From the NCBI RefSeq assembly GCF_009912395.1, contig NZ_WNDO01000018.1, forward strand, positions 1-64,000: 64,000 nucleotides of DNA, read 5' to 3'. Below the pieces are notes generated by a model. The model ran no database searches, was not told where the DNA came from, and saw only the letters and a list, made by a program, of their open reading frames with translations. A program made the translations under genes and the position numbers. This DNA is from Luteibacter sp. (GTDB lineage Bacteria; Pseudomonadota; Gammaproteobacteria; Xanthomonadales; Rhodanobacteraceae). Shown here piece after piece: positions 13,744 to 20,895 of the stretch (the first letter of the stretch is position 1; the number at the start of each line of letters is the position of its first letter).

Positions 13744-14415
13744 TCACTCGATGAGCTTGATCCGATCCGCAAAGCCGACTACCAGTCCCCCGACCGAAAG
13801 CGATCCTATCTGATCCCCGTGCAGGTCAATCGATTCCTCGAACCGATTATTACCCATCACGCGTAAGGCGCTCTCGCCCCTAATCTGAACCCTCATAATA
13901 CTAGGCTCTCCGAATAGGCGTATGACGTATATGCCGTTTCCGCGTATCTCTTGATATGAGCGGTCCACGAAGGCCACAGCACCCTTCGGCAATGTGTCCC
14001 CCATTGAGTCGGTGGGGTTCACCACCCAACCCAAGCGGCCCGCGAGCCGAAGCGGTGCCAGTTCCCGGATGAGGGTTTCAGGGAACGCCATGGAGGCCGG
14101 CCCAGCCTCTCGGTCAAAGCCGTGCAAATGCGGGAGCAGGACTGATCCCCAAATCGCTGCAGCGCTATCACTGAGATCATCGGTCTCGACCGACATCGTG
14201 TCGCCTGGCGCGCCCTCGCCACGCTTCATATTCTCGACCGTGGTCCCGAAGTAGCGGGCCAATGGAGCAACAGTGCTGTCGCGGGGATCGCGGCTTTCCC
14301 CGCGGAGGATGCGATTTATCGTGGGCTGCGGCACGCCCGTCCGCTCGGACAGCTCGTTTTCGCTGATGCCCTGCTGGGCAATCAAGGTCCGCAGGTTGGA
14401 GGCCAGCCTATTCAT
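13744..14415 (-). CDS. cI: CI-type phage repressor (HTH + S24-like domain)
   Basis: The 223-aa protein has an XRE helix-turn-helix (about 18-40, NELSERTGVPQPTINRILRG), a linker, and an S24/LexA-like domain from about 125. Ser137 in DSMGDTLPKG aligns with the catalytic serine. At the catalytic-lysine position (normally VKR) it has IMR, Met174, so RecA-stimulated self-cleavage should be impaired. It is transcribed leftward, divergent from cro, with a dyad just upstream of its ATG. It should repress at 11509-11526 and 14473-14490. Confidence 0.92.
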   Translation of the reverse strand: MNRLASNLRTLIAQQGISENELSERTGVPQPTINRILRGESRDPRDSTVAPLARYFGTTVENMKRGEGAPGDTMSVETDDLSDSAAAIWGSVLLPHLHGFDREAGPASMAFPETLIRELAPLRLAGRLGWVVNPTDSMGDTLPKGAVAFVDRSYQEIRGNGIYVIRLFGEPSIMRVQIRGESALRVMGNNRFEESIDLHGDQIGSLSVGGLVVGFADRIKLIE

Positions 14416-14418
14416 ATT

Positions 14419-14434
14419 TGCATCATCCGATGCA
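14419..14434. promoter_or_regulatory. Dyad directly upstream of cI
   Basis: TGCATC-ATCC-GATGCA is a perfect 6-bp inverted repeat 4 nt before the cI start codon. It differs from the 18-bp operator. Its place suggests autoregulation of cI or binding of another regulator such as the CII-like protein. Position-based inference only. Confidence 0.5.
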
Positions 14435-14464
14435 TTGCACCGTATACGCCAACACGCAAACGCA

Positions 14465-14491
14465 TTGACGTCCTATGCGAACACGTATAGG
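14465..14491 (+). promoter_or_regulatory. Rightward early promoter (PR) overlapping the operator
   Basis: TTGACG (14465-14470) and TATAGG (14486-14491) are spaced 15 nt apart. The operator lies inside the spacer and the -10. The expected transcript start is within a few bases of the cro ATG at 14502, so the cro mRNA would have almost no leader. Confidence 0.55.
14473..14490. promoter_or_regulatory. Right immunity operator (OR)
   Basis: This is an exact copy of the 18-bp palindrome at 11509-11526. It lies between divergent cI and cro and covers the candidate rightward promoter. A looser relative (GTATACGCCAACACGCAAAC, about 14442-14461) lies closer to cI and may be a second, weaker site. Confidence 0.72.
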
Positions 14492-14501
14492 CTCGTGACC
14501 C

Positions 14502-14690
14502 ATGAGCCCATCCGATGCCATTCACCTGCTCCTGAGCCAGAAGTGGACCGAGGCCCGAATTGCCGCCGCCGTCGGCACATCCCAGCCCACCATCAACCGT
14601 ATCAAGCAGGGTACTGCTCCACGGTACTCGCTGGGCGAAGCTTTGATCAGGCTGGCGAATCAGCCCGAGCCGGAAGGGAAGGTGGCCTGA
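14502..14690 (+). CDS. cro: Cro-like HTH regulator
   Basis: The 62-aa protein is essentially one helix-turn-helix (residues 8-36: LLLSQKWTEARIAAAVGTSQ, then PTINRIKQG). It is divergent from cI across a shared operator, the position of lambda cro, and opens the rightward early operon. No ribosome site is visible before the ATG, while the predicted transcript start is about at the ATG. It is expected to repress PR and/or the cI promoter at the onset of lytic growth. Confidence 0.82.
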   Translation: MSPSDAIHLLLSQKWTEARIAAAVGTSQPTINRIKQGTAPRYSLGEALIRLANQPEPEGKVA

Positions 14691-14691
14691 C

Positions 14692-15030
14692 ATGGCAGAC
14701 CTATCCATCAAGCACATGGTGATCGCTCCACGCGGCGCGTTCTGCGAGATCGAAGGTGAGGCCGACCGTTTCGAGATGTACCTCGGCGAGAAGGTGGGGT
14801 TCCTGGTCTTTGAACGACTCACGTCAGACCGAGCCATTTTTCAAGTAGTCGCAGTCCGTCATGCCCATGAGCCAGCCCAAGGTCCACGAGTTTCATCGCC
14901 AGGTGTTTTGTGGCGTCGGCGGGAAGCGCTCGAAGCGCATCAGACCATTTCTTCTTATCAGCAGGCGCTAGCGGCGCTTCCTGGATCCGAAGGGCAATCA
15001 AGTCCTTCAGGGAGTCCTCGTGAATCTTGA
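14692..15030 (+). CDS. Early rightward protein, unknown; 3' half overlaps an antisense gene
   Basis: The 112-aa frame starts 1 nt after the cro stop. Residues 1-60 (MADLSIKHMVIAPRGAFCEI...) look like genuine protein (VGFLVFERLT). The remainder (AHEPAQGPRVSSPGVLWRRR...) is low-complexity and lies entirely opposite the convergent 14819-15313 gene (212-nt overlap). The natural protein may originally have ended elsewhere, with the leftward gene inserted into it. No family recognised. Confidence 0.5.
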   Translation: MADLSIKHMVIAPRGAFCEIEGEADRFEMYLGEKVGFLVFERLTSDRAIFQVVAVRHAHEPAQGPRVSSPGVLWRRREALEAHQTISSYQQALAALPGSEGQSSPSGSPRES

Positions 15031-15313
15031 TGGTCACTACACCGAGGATCGCGCGCAGCCCTCCATCTTCAGCGAGGAAGTCAATTCCGTCTGCGGTCAG
15101 CTTGGCCGCAGCCAGCGCATAGCTCTCCGGGTTGTCGACGTAGGGAACAAGCCTGGCCTCGATGAGTCCGCGCTCGTGAAGGTAGTGAAGGTTTCGGATC
15201 GTATCGCCCGACTCGTCCTCGGCAATGACGGCCTTGAAATCCAATTCCTCCGGGTAGGCCTCGCGCAGTTCCTGAAGAATTTCGCGCTGTCTTTCGCGGC
15301 TGAACATTTCCAT
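14819..15313 (-). CDS. Phage protein of unknown function (leftward moron)
   Basis: The protein is about 164 aa (MEMFSRERQREILQELREAY...), with an N-terminal winged-helix-like part (RNLHYLHERGLIEAR, KLTADGIDFLAEDGGLRAIL) and a helical C-terminus. The family is seen in several prophages of Proteobacteria but has no known role. Start 15313 is supported by GGAG eight bases upstream. It is the only leftward gene in this part of the early right operon apart from 15609-15881, so it likely has its own promoter. Confidence 0.7.
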   Translation of the reverse strand: MEMFSRERQREILQELREAYPEELDFKAVIAEDESGDTIRNLHYLHERGLIEARLVPYVDNPESYALAAAKLTADGIDFLAEDGGLRAILGVVTIKIHEDSLKDLIALRIQEAPLAPADKKKWSDALRALPADATKHLAMKLVDLGLAHGHDGLRLLEKWLGLT

Positions 15314-15404
15314 TTTCTGAGGCTCCGCGCGTGGTTTGTTGGTGTGCTGGCGCAACCAGCATACCCCGCGACGGGCCTCGCCTATACCGCAGGAGCGGTC
15401 TGAC

Positions 15405-15491
15405 ATGTTCGCCGACGCCCTGTCCCTGATCGGATTCGCGCTGACCTGCTGGCTGGCGCTCACTTTCCCACGCTCCGCGAGGCACCCATGA
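15405..15491 (+). CDS. 28-aa single-helix membrane peptide
   Basis: ATG 15405 is preceded by AGGAG and opens MFADALSLIGFALTCWLALT, one transmembrane helix with a short basic tail. The frame ends at 15491 with an ATGA overlap onto the next membrane-protein gene. Clear ribosome site plus coupling support translation, but the small size makes it tentative. Confidence 0.5.
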   Translation: MFADALSLIGFALTCWLALTFPRSARHP

Positions 15492-15721
15492 ACTGGTCCC
15501 TGATCCTTTCCCTTGTCGCGCTGGCGCTGTTCGCGCTCAACCTTGCCCAGATTGGGCGCATGCGCCGCGCACTGCACAAGGTTGAGCGTGACCTTGCACG
15601 CGCTGAAGCTACCGAACTCCTGCTAGGCCGTGTGTCAGCCGGTGCAGCTGAACGTCTACGGCAACGGATAGCTGGACGACGGCTGCCGGGCCACCCGTGT
15701 CGCGATATACCCCTTCCATAA
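15488..15721 (+). CDS. Small membrane protein with coiled coil
   Basis: The 77-aa protein has an N-terminal transmembrane helix (MNWSLILSLVALALFALNLA) followed by a charged helix (MRRALHKVERDLARAEATEL). The C-terminal 37 codons overlap the convergent gene at 15609-15881. Start is ATGA-coupled to the preceding 28-aa peptide. Role unknown. Confidence 0.55.
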   Translation: MNWSLILSLVALALFALNLAQIGRMRRALHKVERDLARAEATELLLGRVSAGAAERLRQRIAGRRLPGHPCRDIPLP

Positions 15722-15881
15722 CGTCCAACATGTCCGCCCGGGCATCCTCGATCGCCTGGCGTAACTCTTCCAGATCCGGATGCGAGGCAATGAGTCCACG
15801 CACACAGATCTCCATTGCAATCCGCTGCGATTGAACCTTCAGCGCCCTTTGATCCACCTGCTGATCTTCCATCGGTTCCAT
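15609..15881 (-). CDS. Helical phage protein, leftward
   Basis: The 90-aa acidic helical protein (MEPMEDQQVDQRALKVQSQR...; HPDLEELRQAIEDARADMLD) looks like real coding sequence. It overlaps the rightward membrane-protein gene by 113 nt tail to tail. No family recognised. Confidence 0.5.
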   Translation of the reverse strand: MEPMEDQQVDQRALKVQSQRIAMEICVRGLIASHPDLEELRQAIEDARADMLDVMEGVYRDTGGPAAVVQLSVAVDVQLHRLTHGLAGVR

Positions 15882-16025
15882 GGGCTACCCCCTCGTAATG
15901 ACGACTGCTGTTGTGGTGACCGCAGTGTGCCACGAAGGGAAGCCCGCCTAATCCGTACGCCGTGATGTCCATGGCGCCACTGTAGTTCCCGAGCCCGCGC
16001 GGCTCACCATTTGAGATTCGCCGCA

Positions 16026-16481
16026 ATGAATGTTCTGGATGCAGCGCAGGCAACCGTAAAGGCTTACCCCGGCGGCGCGGAGTCGCTGGCGCCCCGACTG
16101 GAGATGACCGGCGCCCTGCTGCGCGCCAAGGCGAATCCTGCGCAGGACCGCAACCACTTCACCCTGCAGGAGATCGACCGGCTGATGGACGTCACCGGCG
16201 ACCACCGCATCCTGCACGCCATGGCGCACGCGCATGGGTACGTCCTGCAGCGATGCGACGAACTGGAGCGCGAGCGCGAACAGGCCCAGTGCAGGGTCGA
16301 TGCGCTGGTGCTGGCGCTCATGCAGGCCACTGGCGGCCTGGCGGGCACGATTGCCGAAGCACGCGAGGACGGGGTGATCACGCCGAACGAGGCGAAGGAC
16401 ACCTCCAATGCCGGTATGCAGGTCCAGAAGATCGTGGTGGACCTCGTGGCCGCGATCCAGAACCAGGTGAGGCTGGGATAG
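16026..16481 (+). CDS. CII-like phage regulator
   Basis: The 151-aa protein (MNVLDAAQATVKAYPGGAES...) matches the phage CII/YmfL-type family. A small HTH-like N-terminal half (SLAPRLEMTGALLRAKANPA, FTLQEIDRLMDVTGDHRILH) is followed by a helical region with VITPNEAKD. These proteins often act in the lysis-lysogeny decision or as replication-linked regulators. Start at 16026 is preferred to 16011 by family. Located between cro and the replication genes as in lambda. Confidence 0.75.
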   Translation: MNVLDAAQATVKAYPGGAESLAPRLEMTGALLRAKANPAQDRNHFTLQEIDRLMDVTGDHRILHAMAHAHGYVLQRCDELEREREQAQCRVDALVLALMQATGGLAGTIAEAREDGVITPNEAKDTSNAGMQVQKIVVDLVAAIQNQVRLG

Positions 16482-16483
16482 CC

Positions 16484-16723
16484 ATGGAGCCCGGCACGTC
16501 TCGCGCTGAACGCCTTATCGCGCACCTGCGCGACTGCTGCGCCGCCTGCGACCACGTGCCAACCCCTGAAGAAATCGTTGCTGCCGAGATGCTGCTGGCC
16601 GAGCGCCCGCAGGCGGTGCAACGCACGTTGTTCAACCCGCAACACGCTAACTCGGGAGTAGCTGCCCGAGGACAACCGGATCCGGCCGGCTGCGTGTCTG
16701 CACTTTCCCGGAGCCCGGAGTAA
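16484..16723 (+). CDS. Small phage protein with CCAAC motif
   Basis: The 79-aa protein (MEPGTSRAERLIAHLRDCCA...) has an N-terminal amphipathic helix ending in CCAAC and a helix PTPEEIVAAEMLLAERPQAV. It begins 2 nt after the CII-like stop and ends 2 nt before the O-like gene, so it belongs to the same operon. Function unknown. Confidence 0.6.
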   Translation: MEPGTSRAERLIAHLRDCCAACDHVPTPEEIVAAEMLLAERPQAVQRTLFNPQHANSGVAARGQPDPAGCVSALSRSPE

Positions 16724-16725
16724 CC

Positions 16726-17667
16726 ATGGCTGCATCCGCAGACGCACGAATCGCGACAAGCCTTCCGTCGCACCCGAAGACCAAGAAGCTGGTGAAGCGC
16801 CTGGGTGGCGCCTCTGGCTGGCACCTGGTGTGCCTTTTCCTGTGGGCCGCTGCCAACCGCCCCGATGGCGACCTCGAAGGCCTGAGCGACGAAGACATAG
16901 AGCTGGCCGTGGACTGGACCGGCGACGATGGTGCATTCGTCGAGGCGCTGTCCGCCGTCGGCTTTCTGGATGGGGAGCAGGGCGCACGTAGCATCCATGA
17001 CTGGGCCGAGCACAACCCGTGGGCCGCTGGGGCGGATGCGCGCAAGGAGAAGGCGAGTTTTGCGGCGTTGGTTCGGCAGCATGGCCGTGCACAGGCCGAG
17101 CACATGATGCCGGACTATGCCAAGCGCATGCGTGACGCACGCAAGCAGCACGAGGAAAACGAGCGAGGGCATGCCGGGCGCAATCCACTCGCAAGCAACG
17201 AGCATGCTGGTAGCAATGAAGTAGCAGAGCCAGTTGGTGCTAGTAGCACTCCTACTAGCAGAAACGAGCACTGCCCCGACTCCGTATCCGATTCCGATAC
17301 CGTCTCCGATTCCGTATCCGTCTCCAACTCCGACACCAAGAGCCAGGAGCAGGCGTCGCAAGCGCCGCCGACGGACGATGACCCACCGAAGCGGGGAACC
17401 CGCCTGCCGAACGACTGGCAGCCGTCGCCTGAGCTGATCGCCTGGGCTCGCACGGACCATCCGCAGGTCAACCTGCGCATCGAGGTGCCTAAGTTCCGCG
17501 ATTACTGGCACGCCAAGGCCGGGAAGGACGCGGCGAAGCGGGACTGGTCGGGCACCTTCCGGAACTGGATCCGCACCGCTGCCGAACGCGCGCCGCGTCA
17601 AGGCTTCACGACCCACGGTGATGCGCCACGGCAGCGCCAGGAGCTGACGCGGGAGATGGCCCGATGA
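16726..17667 (+). CDS. O-like phage replication initiation protein
   Basis: The 313-aa protein has an N-terminal winged-helix-like domain (about 1-110: PSHPKTKKLVKRLGGASGWH, LFLWAAANRPDGDLEGLSDE), a low-complexity Ser-Asp-Val hinge (about 186-205) and a C-terminal domain (220-300: RGTRLPNDWQPSPELIAWA, FRDYWHAKAGKDAAKRDW). This layout and its place before the helicase match lambda O-type origin-binding proteins. Iterative 6-bp repeats inside the hinge coding sequence suggest the origin is internal to the gene. Confidence 0.78.
   Translation: MAASADARIATSLPSHPKTKKLVKRLGGASGWHLVCLFLWAAANRPDGDLEGLSDEDIELAVDWTGDDGAFVEALSAVGFLDGEQGARSIHDWAEHNPWAAGADARKEKASFAALVRQHGRAQAEHMMPDYAKRMRDARKQHEENERGHAGRNPLASNEHAGSNEVAEPVGASSTPTSRNEHCPDSVSDSDTVSDSVSVSNSDTKSQEQASQAPPTDDDPPKRGTRLPNDWQPSPELIAWARTDHPQVNLRIEVPKFRDYWHAKAGKDAAKRDWSGTFRNWIRTAAERAPRQGFTTHGDAPRQRQELTREMAR
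17278..17340. repeat. Iteron-like 6-bp tandem repeats, candidate replication origin
   Basis: About ten TCCGNN hexamers (TCCGTA, TCCGAT, TCCGTC and variants) run in tandem within the O-like gene and encode a Ser-Asp/Ser-Val hinge. Lambda ori likewise consists of iterons inside gene O. A slippage-prone microsatellite is the alternative explanation. Confidence 0.55.
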
Positions 17668-19016
17668 GCCGCTTCCACCACGAGGCCCTTGCCATGGGGC
17701 TTCGCGTGCCGCCGCACTCGACGGAAGCCGAGCAGGCCGTTCTGGGTGGGTTGATGCTTGCACCCGGTCGCATCGACGCCGTGGCGTCACACCTTAACGC
17801 GACGGATTTCTATCGCCGCGACCATCAGATCATTTATCAGGCCATGGTCACGCTGGCGCAGCGCGGGCAGCCGTGCGATGCGATTACCTTGGGCGAGTGG
17901 TTCGAGCGCAACGGCTTCGTCGATGTCGATGCGGCGTACCTGATCGAGGTGGCGAACGCGACCCCGAGCGCAGCGAACATCGCGGCGTACGCACAGATCG
18001 TGCATGGGCACTCCACGCGCCGCAGGGTGATCGATGCCGCTACCCAGCTCACCGAGCGCGCTTTCGCCCTGGGCGACGAGCCGGCCGACCTGCTGGACTC
18101 TGGCATTGCCGAGTTGATGGGCATGCAGCGCGTGGAGCAGGGCAGCGAATACACCTTGCGTCAAGCCTTGACGCTTGCCTTCGACGCGGCGATGGCGGCG
18201 CAGGCGCGTGGCGGGAAGATCCCCGGCATCCCAACCGGGCTGAGTGACCTCGACGATGTCCTTGGTGGCTTGCATGACTCCGATCTCGTCATCATCGGCG
18301 CGCGCCCCGCGATGGGCAAAACGGCGCTGCTACTGAACTTCGCCCTGGGTGACGACAGCCCGGCTGGACTCATCTCCGCCGAACAGCCCGCCGTGCAGAT
18401 TGGCTCGCGCCTCCTGTCGATCGAGGGGGGCGTCAACGCCTCCCGCCTGCGTAACGGCTCTCACGACGAGGAAGACCTCGGTCGCATGTCAAACGCGGTC
18501 GGTCGCCTGCTGGCGCCGGAGGCTCCGCGCGAGCTGATGGTGTTCGATAGGGCGGCCCCGACCATTGCAGAGGTGATGCGCACGGCCCGGCGCTGGAAGC
18601 AGCAGTATGGAATCCGTCGACTGCTGGTCGACTACGTGCAGCGCATCAAGGGCACCAATCCGAAGGATTCGCGCATTGACCAGGTGGGCGAAGTGGCTCA
18701 GGGCCTGAAGGGCATCGCACGCGAGCTGAACATCCCCGTGGTGGCCTTGGCCCAGGTCAATCGCAAGGTCGAGGAGCGTTCGGATAAACGGCCTGGCATG
18801 GGCGACCTCGCCAACTCCAGCGAACTGGAGAAGGAAGCCGACCAGATCCTGATGCTCTACCGCGACGAGGTCTACAACCCCGAGAGCCCGGACAAGGGCA
18901 TCGCTGAGATCAACGTCGAGAAGAACCGCCACGGGCCCACTGGTTTCGTACGGGCGGTGTGGCGCCCAGAAACGATGCAGTTCCGCGACATGGTGCGTGG
19001 TGGCGATGACTGGTGA
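17664..19016 (+). CDS. dnaB: Replicative DNA helicase (DnaB-like)
   Basis: The 450-aa protein carries the DnaB N-terminal domain (residues 15-115: VPPHSTEAEQAVLGGLML...) and RecA-like C-terminal domain: Walker A GARPAMGKT (212-220), LVDYVQRI (Walker B region), VVALAQVNRKVEERSDKRPG and a DQILMLYRDE motif. It unwinds the fork for phage replication, loaded by the O-like protein just upstream (ATGA overlap). A full phage DnaB rather than a DnaC/P-type loader means the phage brings its own helicase. Confidence 0.93.
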   Translation: MSRFHHEALAMGLRVPPHSTEAEQAVLGGLMLAPGRIDAVASHLNATDFYRRDHQIIYQAMVTLAQRGQPCDAITLGEWFERNGFVDVDAAYLIEVANATPSAANIAAYAQIVHGHSTRRRVIDAATQLTERAFALGDEPADLLDSGIAELMGMQRVEQGSEYTLRQALTLAFDAAMAAQARGGKIPGIPTGLSDLDDVLGGLHDSDLVIIGARPAMGKTALLLNFALGDDSPAGLISAEQPAVQIGSRLLSIEGGVNASRLRNGSHDEEDLGRMSNAVGRLLAPEAPRELMVFDRAAPTIAEVMRTARRWKQQYGIRRLLVDYVQRIKGTNPKDSRIDQVGEVAQGLKGIARELNIPVVALAQVNRKVEERSDKRPGMGDLANSSELEKEADQILMLYRDEVYNPESPDKGIAEINVEKNRHGPTGFVRAVWRPETMQFRDMVRGGDDW

Positions 19017-19350
19017 CTTGCTGGCGCGTATCGAGGCCGAGCGCAAGCGCTACGACGATGAGCGGGCGGACAACCGCAAGCGCTTCCCGTACGCGATGGA
19101 ACTGCTCGACCCCGTGCGCGACGCAGGGCTGGCGCCAAAGCTGCGCCACGCGACCAACGCCAACGGCGACTCCATTGGTCGCCCGCCCGCGCTTCCCGGC
19201 ATCGGCGTGGACGGCGACAAGCTGGCGCGCCTGCCCGAGTACCTGACCGCGCTGCGCGAGTTGGCGCCGAAGAACTGGAACGACCCGCGCGCCTACAACG
19301 CGCGCGCATCCCGATGCATCAAGCCCAACCCCTGGAGAGCAGACGATTGA
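19006..19350 (+). CDS. Phage protein of unknown function
   Basis: The 114-aa protein starts MTGDLLARIEAERKRYDDER and continues with KRFPYAMELLDPVRDAGLAP and YLTALRELAPKNWN, mainly helical. It overlaps the helicase gene by 11 nt and the Ref-like gene by 4 nt, so it is part of the replication operon. Family not recognised. Confidence 0.6.
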   Translation: MTGDLLARIEAERKRYDDERADNRKRFPYAMELLDPVRDAGLAPKLRHATNANGDSIGRPPALPGIGVDGDKLARLPEYLTALRELAPKNWNDPRAYNARASRCIKPNPWRADD

Positions 19351-19817
19351 AGCGCACCCCGCTCATCCGCAAGACGCCCATTGCGGACCGGCAGCAGTTC
19401 GTCGCACGCGTCGTGGTCGGCGCCGCCATCAAGGCCAAGAAGCGCCTGAGGCAGTCCCGCAGCACCGGCAAGCCCACCAAGGCCGAGAGCCGGCGCATCG
19501 ATCAGCTCAAGACCGGCGAGTGCCTCTGTTGCTGGCTCAACCGACAGCAGGGCAGGCCGACGGCACACTTTGGCGGCTGCGACGCGCACCACGTCCTGTC
19601 CGGCGGCCGGCGCATCGGGCACATGGCGACGCTGGGCCTGTGCCCGTGGCACCACCGTGCGTTAAGGCCTTACGCGGACATGACCGACGCCCAGGCCACG
19701 GAGCTGTTCGGGCCCAGTCTGGCGCTTGGAAGCAAGCCGTTCCACGCCGCCTACGGCTCGGACGAGGAACTGCTGGCGCTGCAAGAGCAGCTGTTGGCGT
19801 GCGGGGTGAGCCCATGA
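19347..19817 (+). CDS. Ref-like HNH nuclease
   Basis: The 156-aa protein has a basic N-terminus and a CCW knuckle. The catalytic block DAHHVLSGGRRIGHMATLGL then CPWHHR is the signature of the phage P1 Ref family (RecA-dependent HNH endonuclease). A TTG start at 19347 is chosen because it overlaps the previous TGA (TTGA) and has GGAGAG six bases upstream; an ATG at 19314 would overlap the neighbour by 37 nt. Probably processes recombination or displacement loops in late replication. Confidence 0.8.
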   Translation: MKRTPLIRKTPIADRQQFVARVVVGAAIKAKKRLRQSRSTGKPTKAESRRIDQLKTGECLCCWLNRQQGRPTAHFGGCDAHHVLSGGRRIGHMATLGLCPWHHRALRPYADMTDAQATELFGPSLALGSKPFHAAYGSDEELLALQEQLLACGVSP

Positions 19818-20170
19818 CGCGCCTGGTCGTGACGATCGACGACATGCGCCTGAAGGGCGGCCAGAACGCCCGAGAGCACTACCTTGCCCGCGCTCGTCGC
19901 ACGAAGCGCGAGCGGCAGGCGGCGCACTGGCTCCTGCTCGACGCAAAGCGCCCCGCATTGCCGGTGACGGTGCGCCTGGTCCGGGTCGCTCCGCGCGCGC
20001 TCGACGACGACAACCTGTCCGGTGTCTTCAAGGGCATCCGGGATGGCGTCGCTGACGCGTACGGCATCGCCGACAACGACAAGGCGCTGATCCGCTTCGC
20101 GTGCGACCAGGAACGCGGGCCACCGCACACATACGGCGTCCGGATCGAGGTCGAGAGCAGGTCGGCGTAA
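19814..20170 (+). CDS. RusA-like Holliday junction resolvase
   Basis: The 118-aa protein has the RusA metal-binding DDDNL signature (in RALDDDNLSGVFKGIRDGVA) plus DNDK. RusA dimers cut four-way junctions symmetrically, here probably resolving replication or recombination intermediates before packaging. The ATG overlaps the Ref-like stop (ATGA). Fits its usual place just before the late antiterminator. Confidence 0.8.
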   Translation: MTRLVVTIDDMRLKGGQNAREHYLARARRTKRERQAAHWLLLDAKRPALPVTVRLVRVAPRALDDDNLSGVFKGIRDGVADAYGIADNDKALIRFACDQERGPPHTYGVRIEVESRSA

Positions 20171-20232
20171 AGGTTTAACGGGCGCCGCGGCTGGCGCTGG
20201 AAATGAATCGCGGAAGTATCGAAGGGGACACC

Positions 20233-20895
20233 ATGCACGTCGGAAGAAAACTTGCCATGCTCAATCCACGCACCAGTCAGTTCCGTGTTGGCTCAGGTGG
20301 CCTACCCGCCATCGTGGCCACCGATGTGGCTGCCGCCCTTGGTATGGTTGAGCCGGGGATCGGCCGCGAGATGCTGTGCCGGGTCTGGTGGCCCGACGGC
20401 GCGAAGCTGACCGCGCACGAGCTGAAGAACTTGGTCGACGAGATGATGCGCGAGGAATGGGCCCGCCGCGAGTCGTCAATGCTTGACGCGACCCTGGCAG
20501 TTGCAATGCGCGGTAGCCGGGCTCAGGGCGTGTATGCGACTGCGCACGCTGCTCGCTGGCCCCGAATGATTGTGCGCGAGCATGAGGTGCCGGTGGCAGC
20601 TTCTGGATACGGGAGGGTCCGTGATGCCGTTCTTGAAGAGCTGGCGAGCGCCGGGCTATGCCAGGCATGTCTTGGTCGTGGTGAGGTCGCCAACGACATG
20701 CGTGTTTACCGAATCTGCAAGGATTGCAGCGGCCAGGGTCACCTGCGCGTCAGTGAGCGCTCTCGCGCCGACCTGTGTGGATTTTCGTGGAAGACCTACC
20801 GCGAGGGTTGGGCATCGGTCTACGATTGGACCTTTCAGGCTTGCACCGATGACCTTCACAGGGCGGAGCGCCAATTCCAAGGAGCAATGGCATGA
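20233..20895 (+). CDS. Q-like late antitermination protein
   Basis: The 220-aa protein has a central zinc-finger with two CxxCxGxG repeats (CQACLGRGEV, CKDCSGQGHL) and an HTH-like C-terminus (LCGFSWKTYREGWASVYDWT), as in the lambda-Q/DnaJ-zinc-finger antiterminators. Start 20233 is preferred over 20203 since AGGGGAC sits 6 nt upstream. In lambda Q modifies RNA polymerase at the late promoter. The terminator at 21423-21447 just before the holin is the obvious target. Confidence 0.75.
   Translation: MHVGRKLAMLNPRTSQFRVGSGGLPAIVATDVAAALGMVEPGIGREMLCRVWWPDGAKLTAHELKNLVDEMMREEWARRESSMLDATLAVAMRGSRAQGVYATAHAARWPRMIVREHEVPVAASGYGRVRDAVLEELASAGLCQACLGRGEVANDMRVYRICKDCSGQGHLRVSERSRADLCGFSWKTYREGWASVYDWTFQACTDDLHRAERQFQGAMA

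Noticed and set aside
16378..17790. 470-aa minus-strand frame opposite the replication gene
   Set aside because: Shadow with low-complexity content; the plus strand encodes recognisable proteins.
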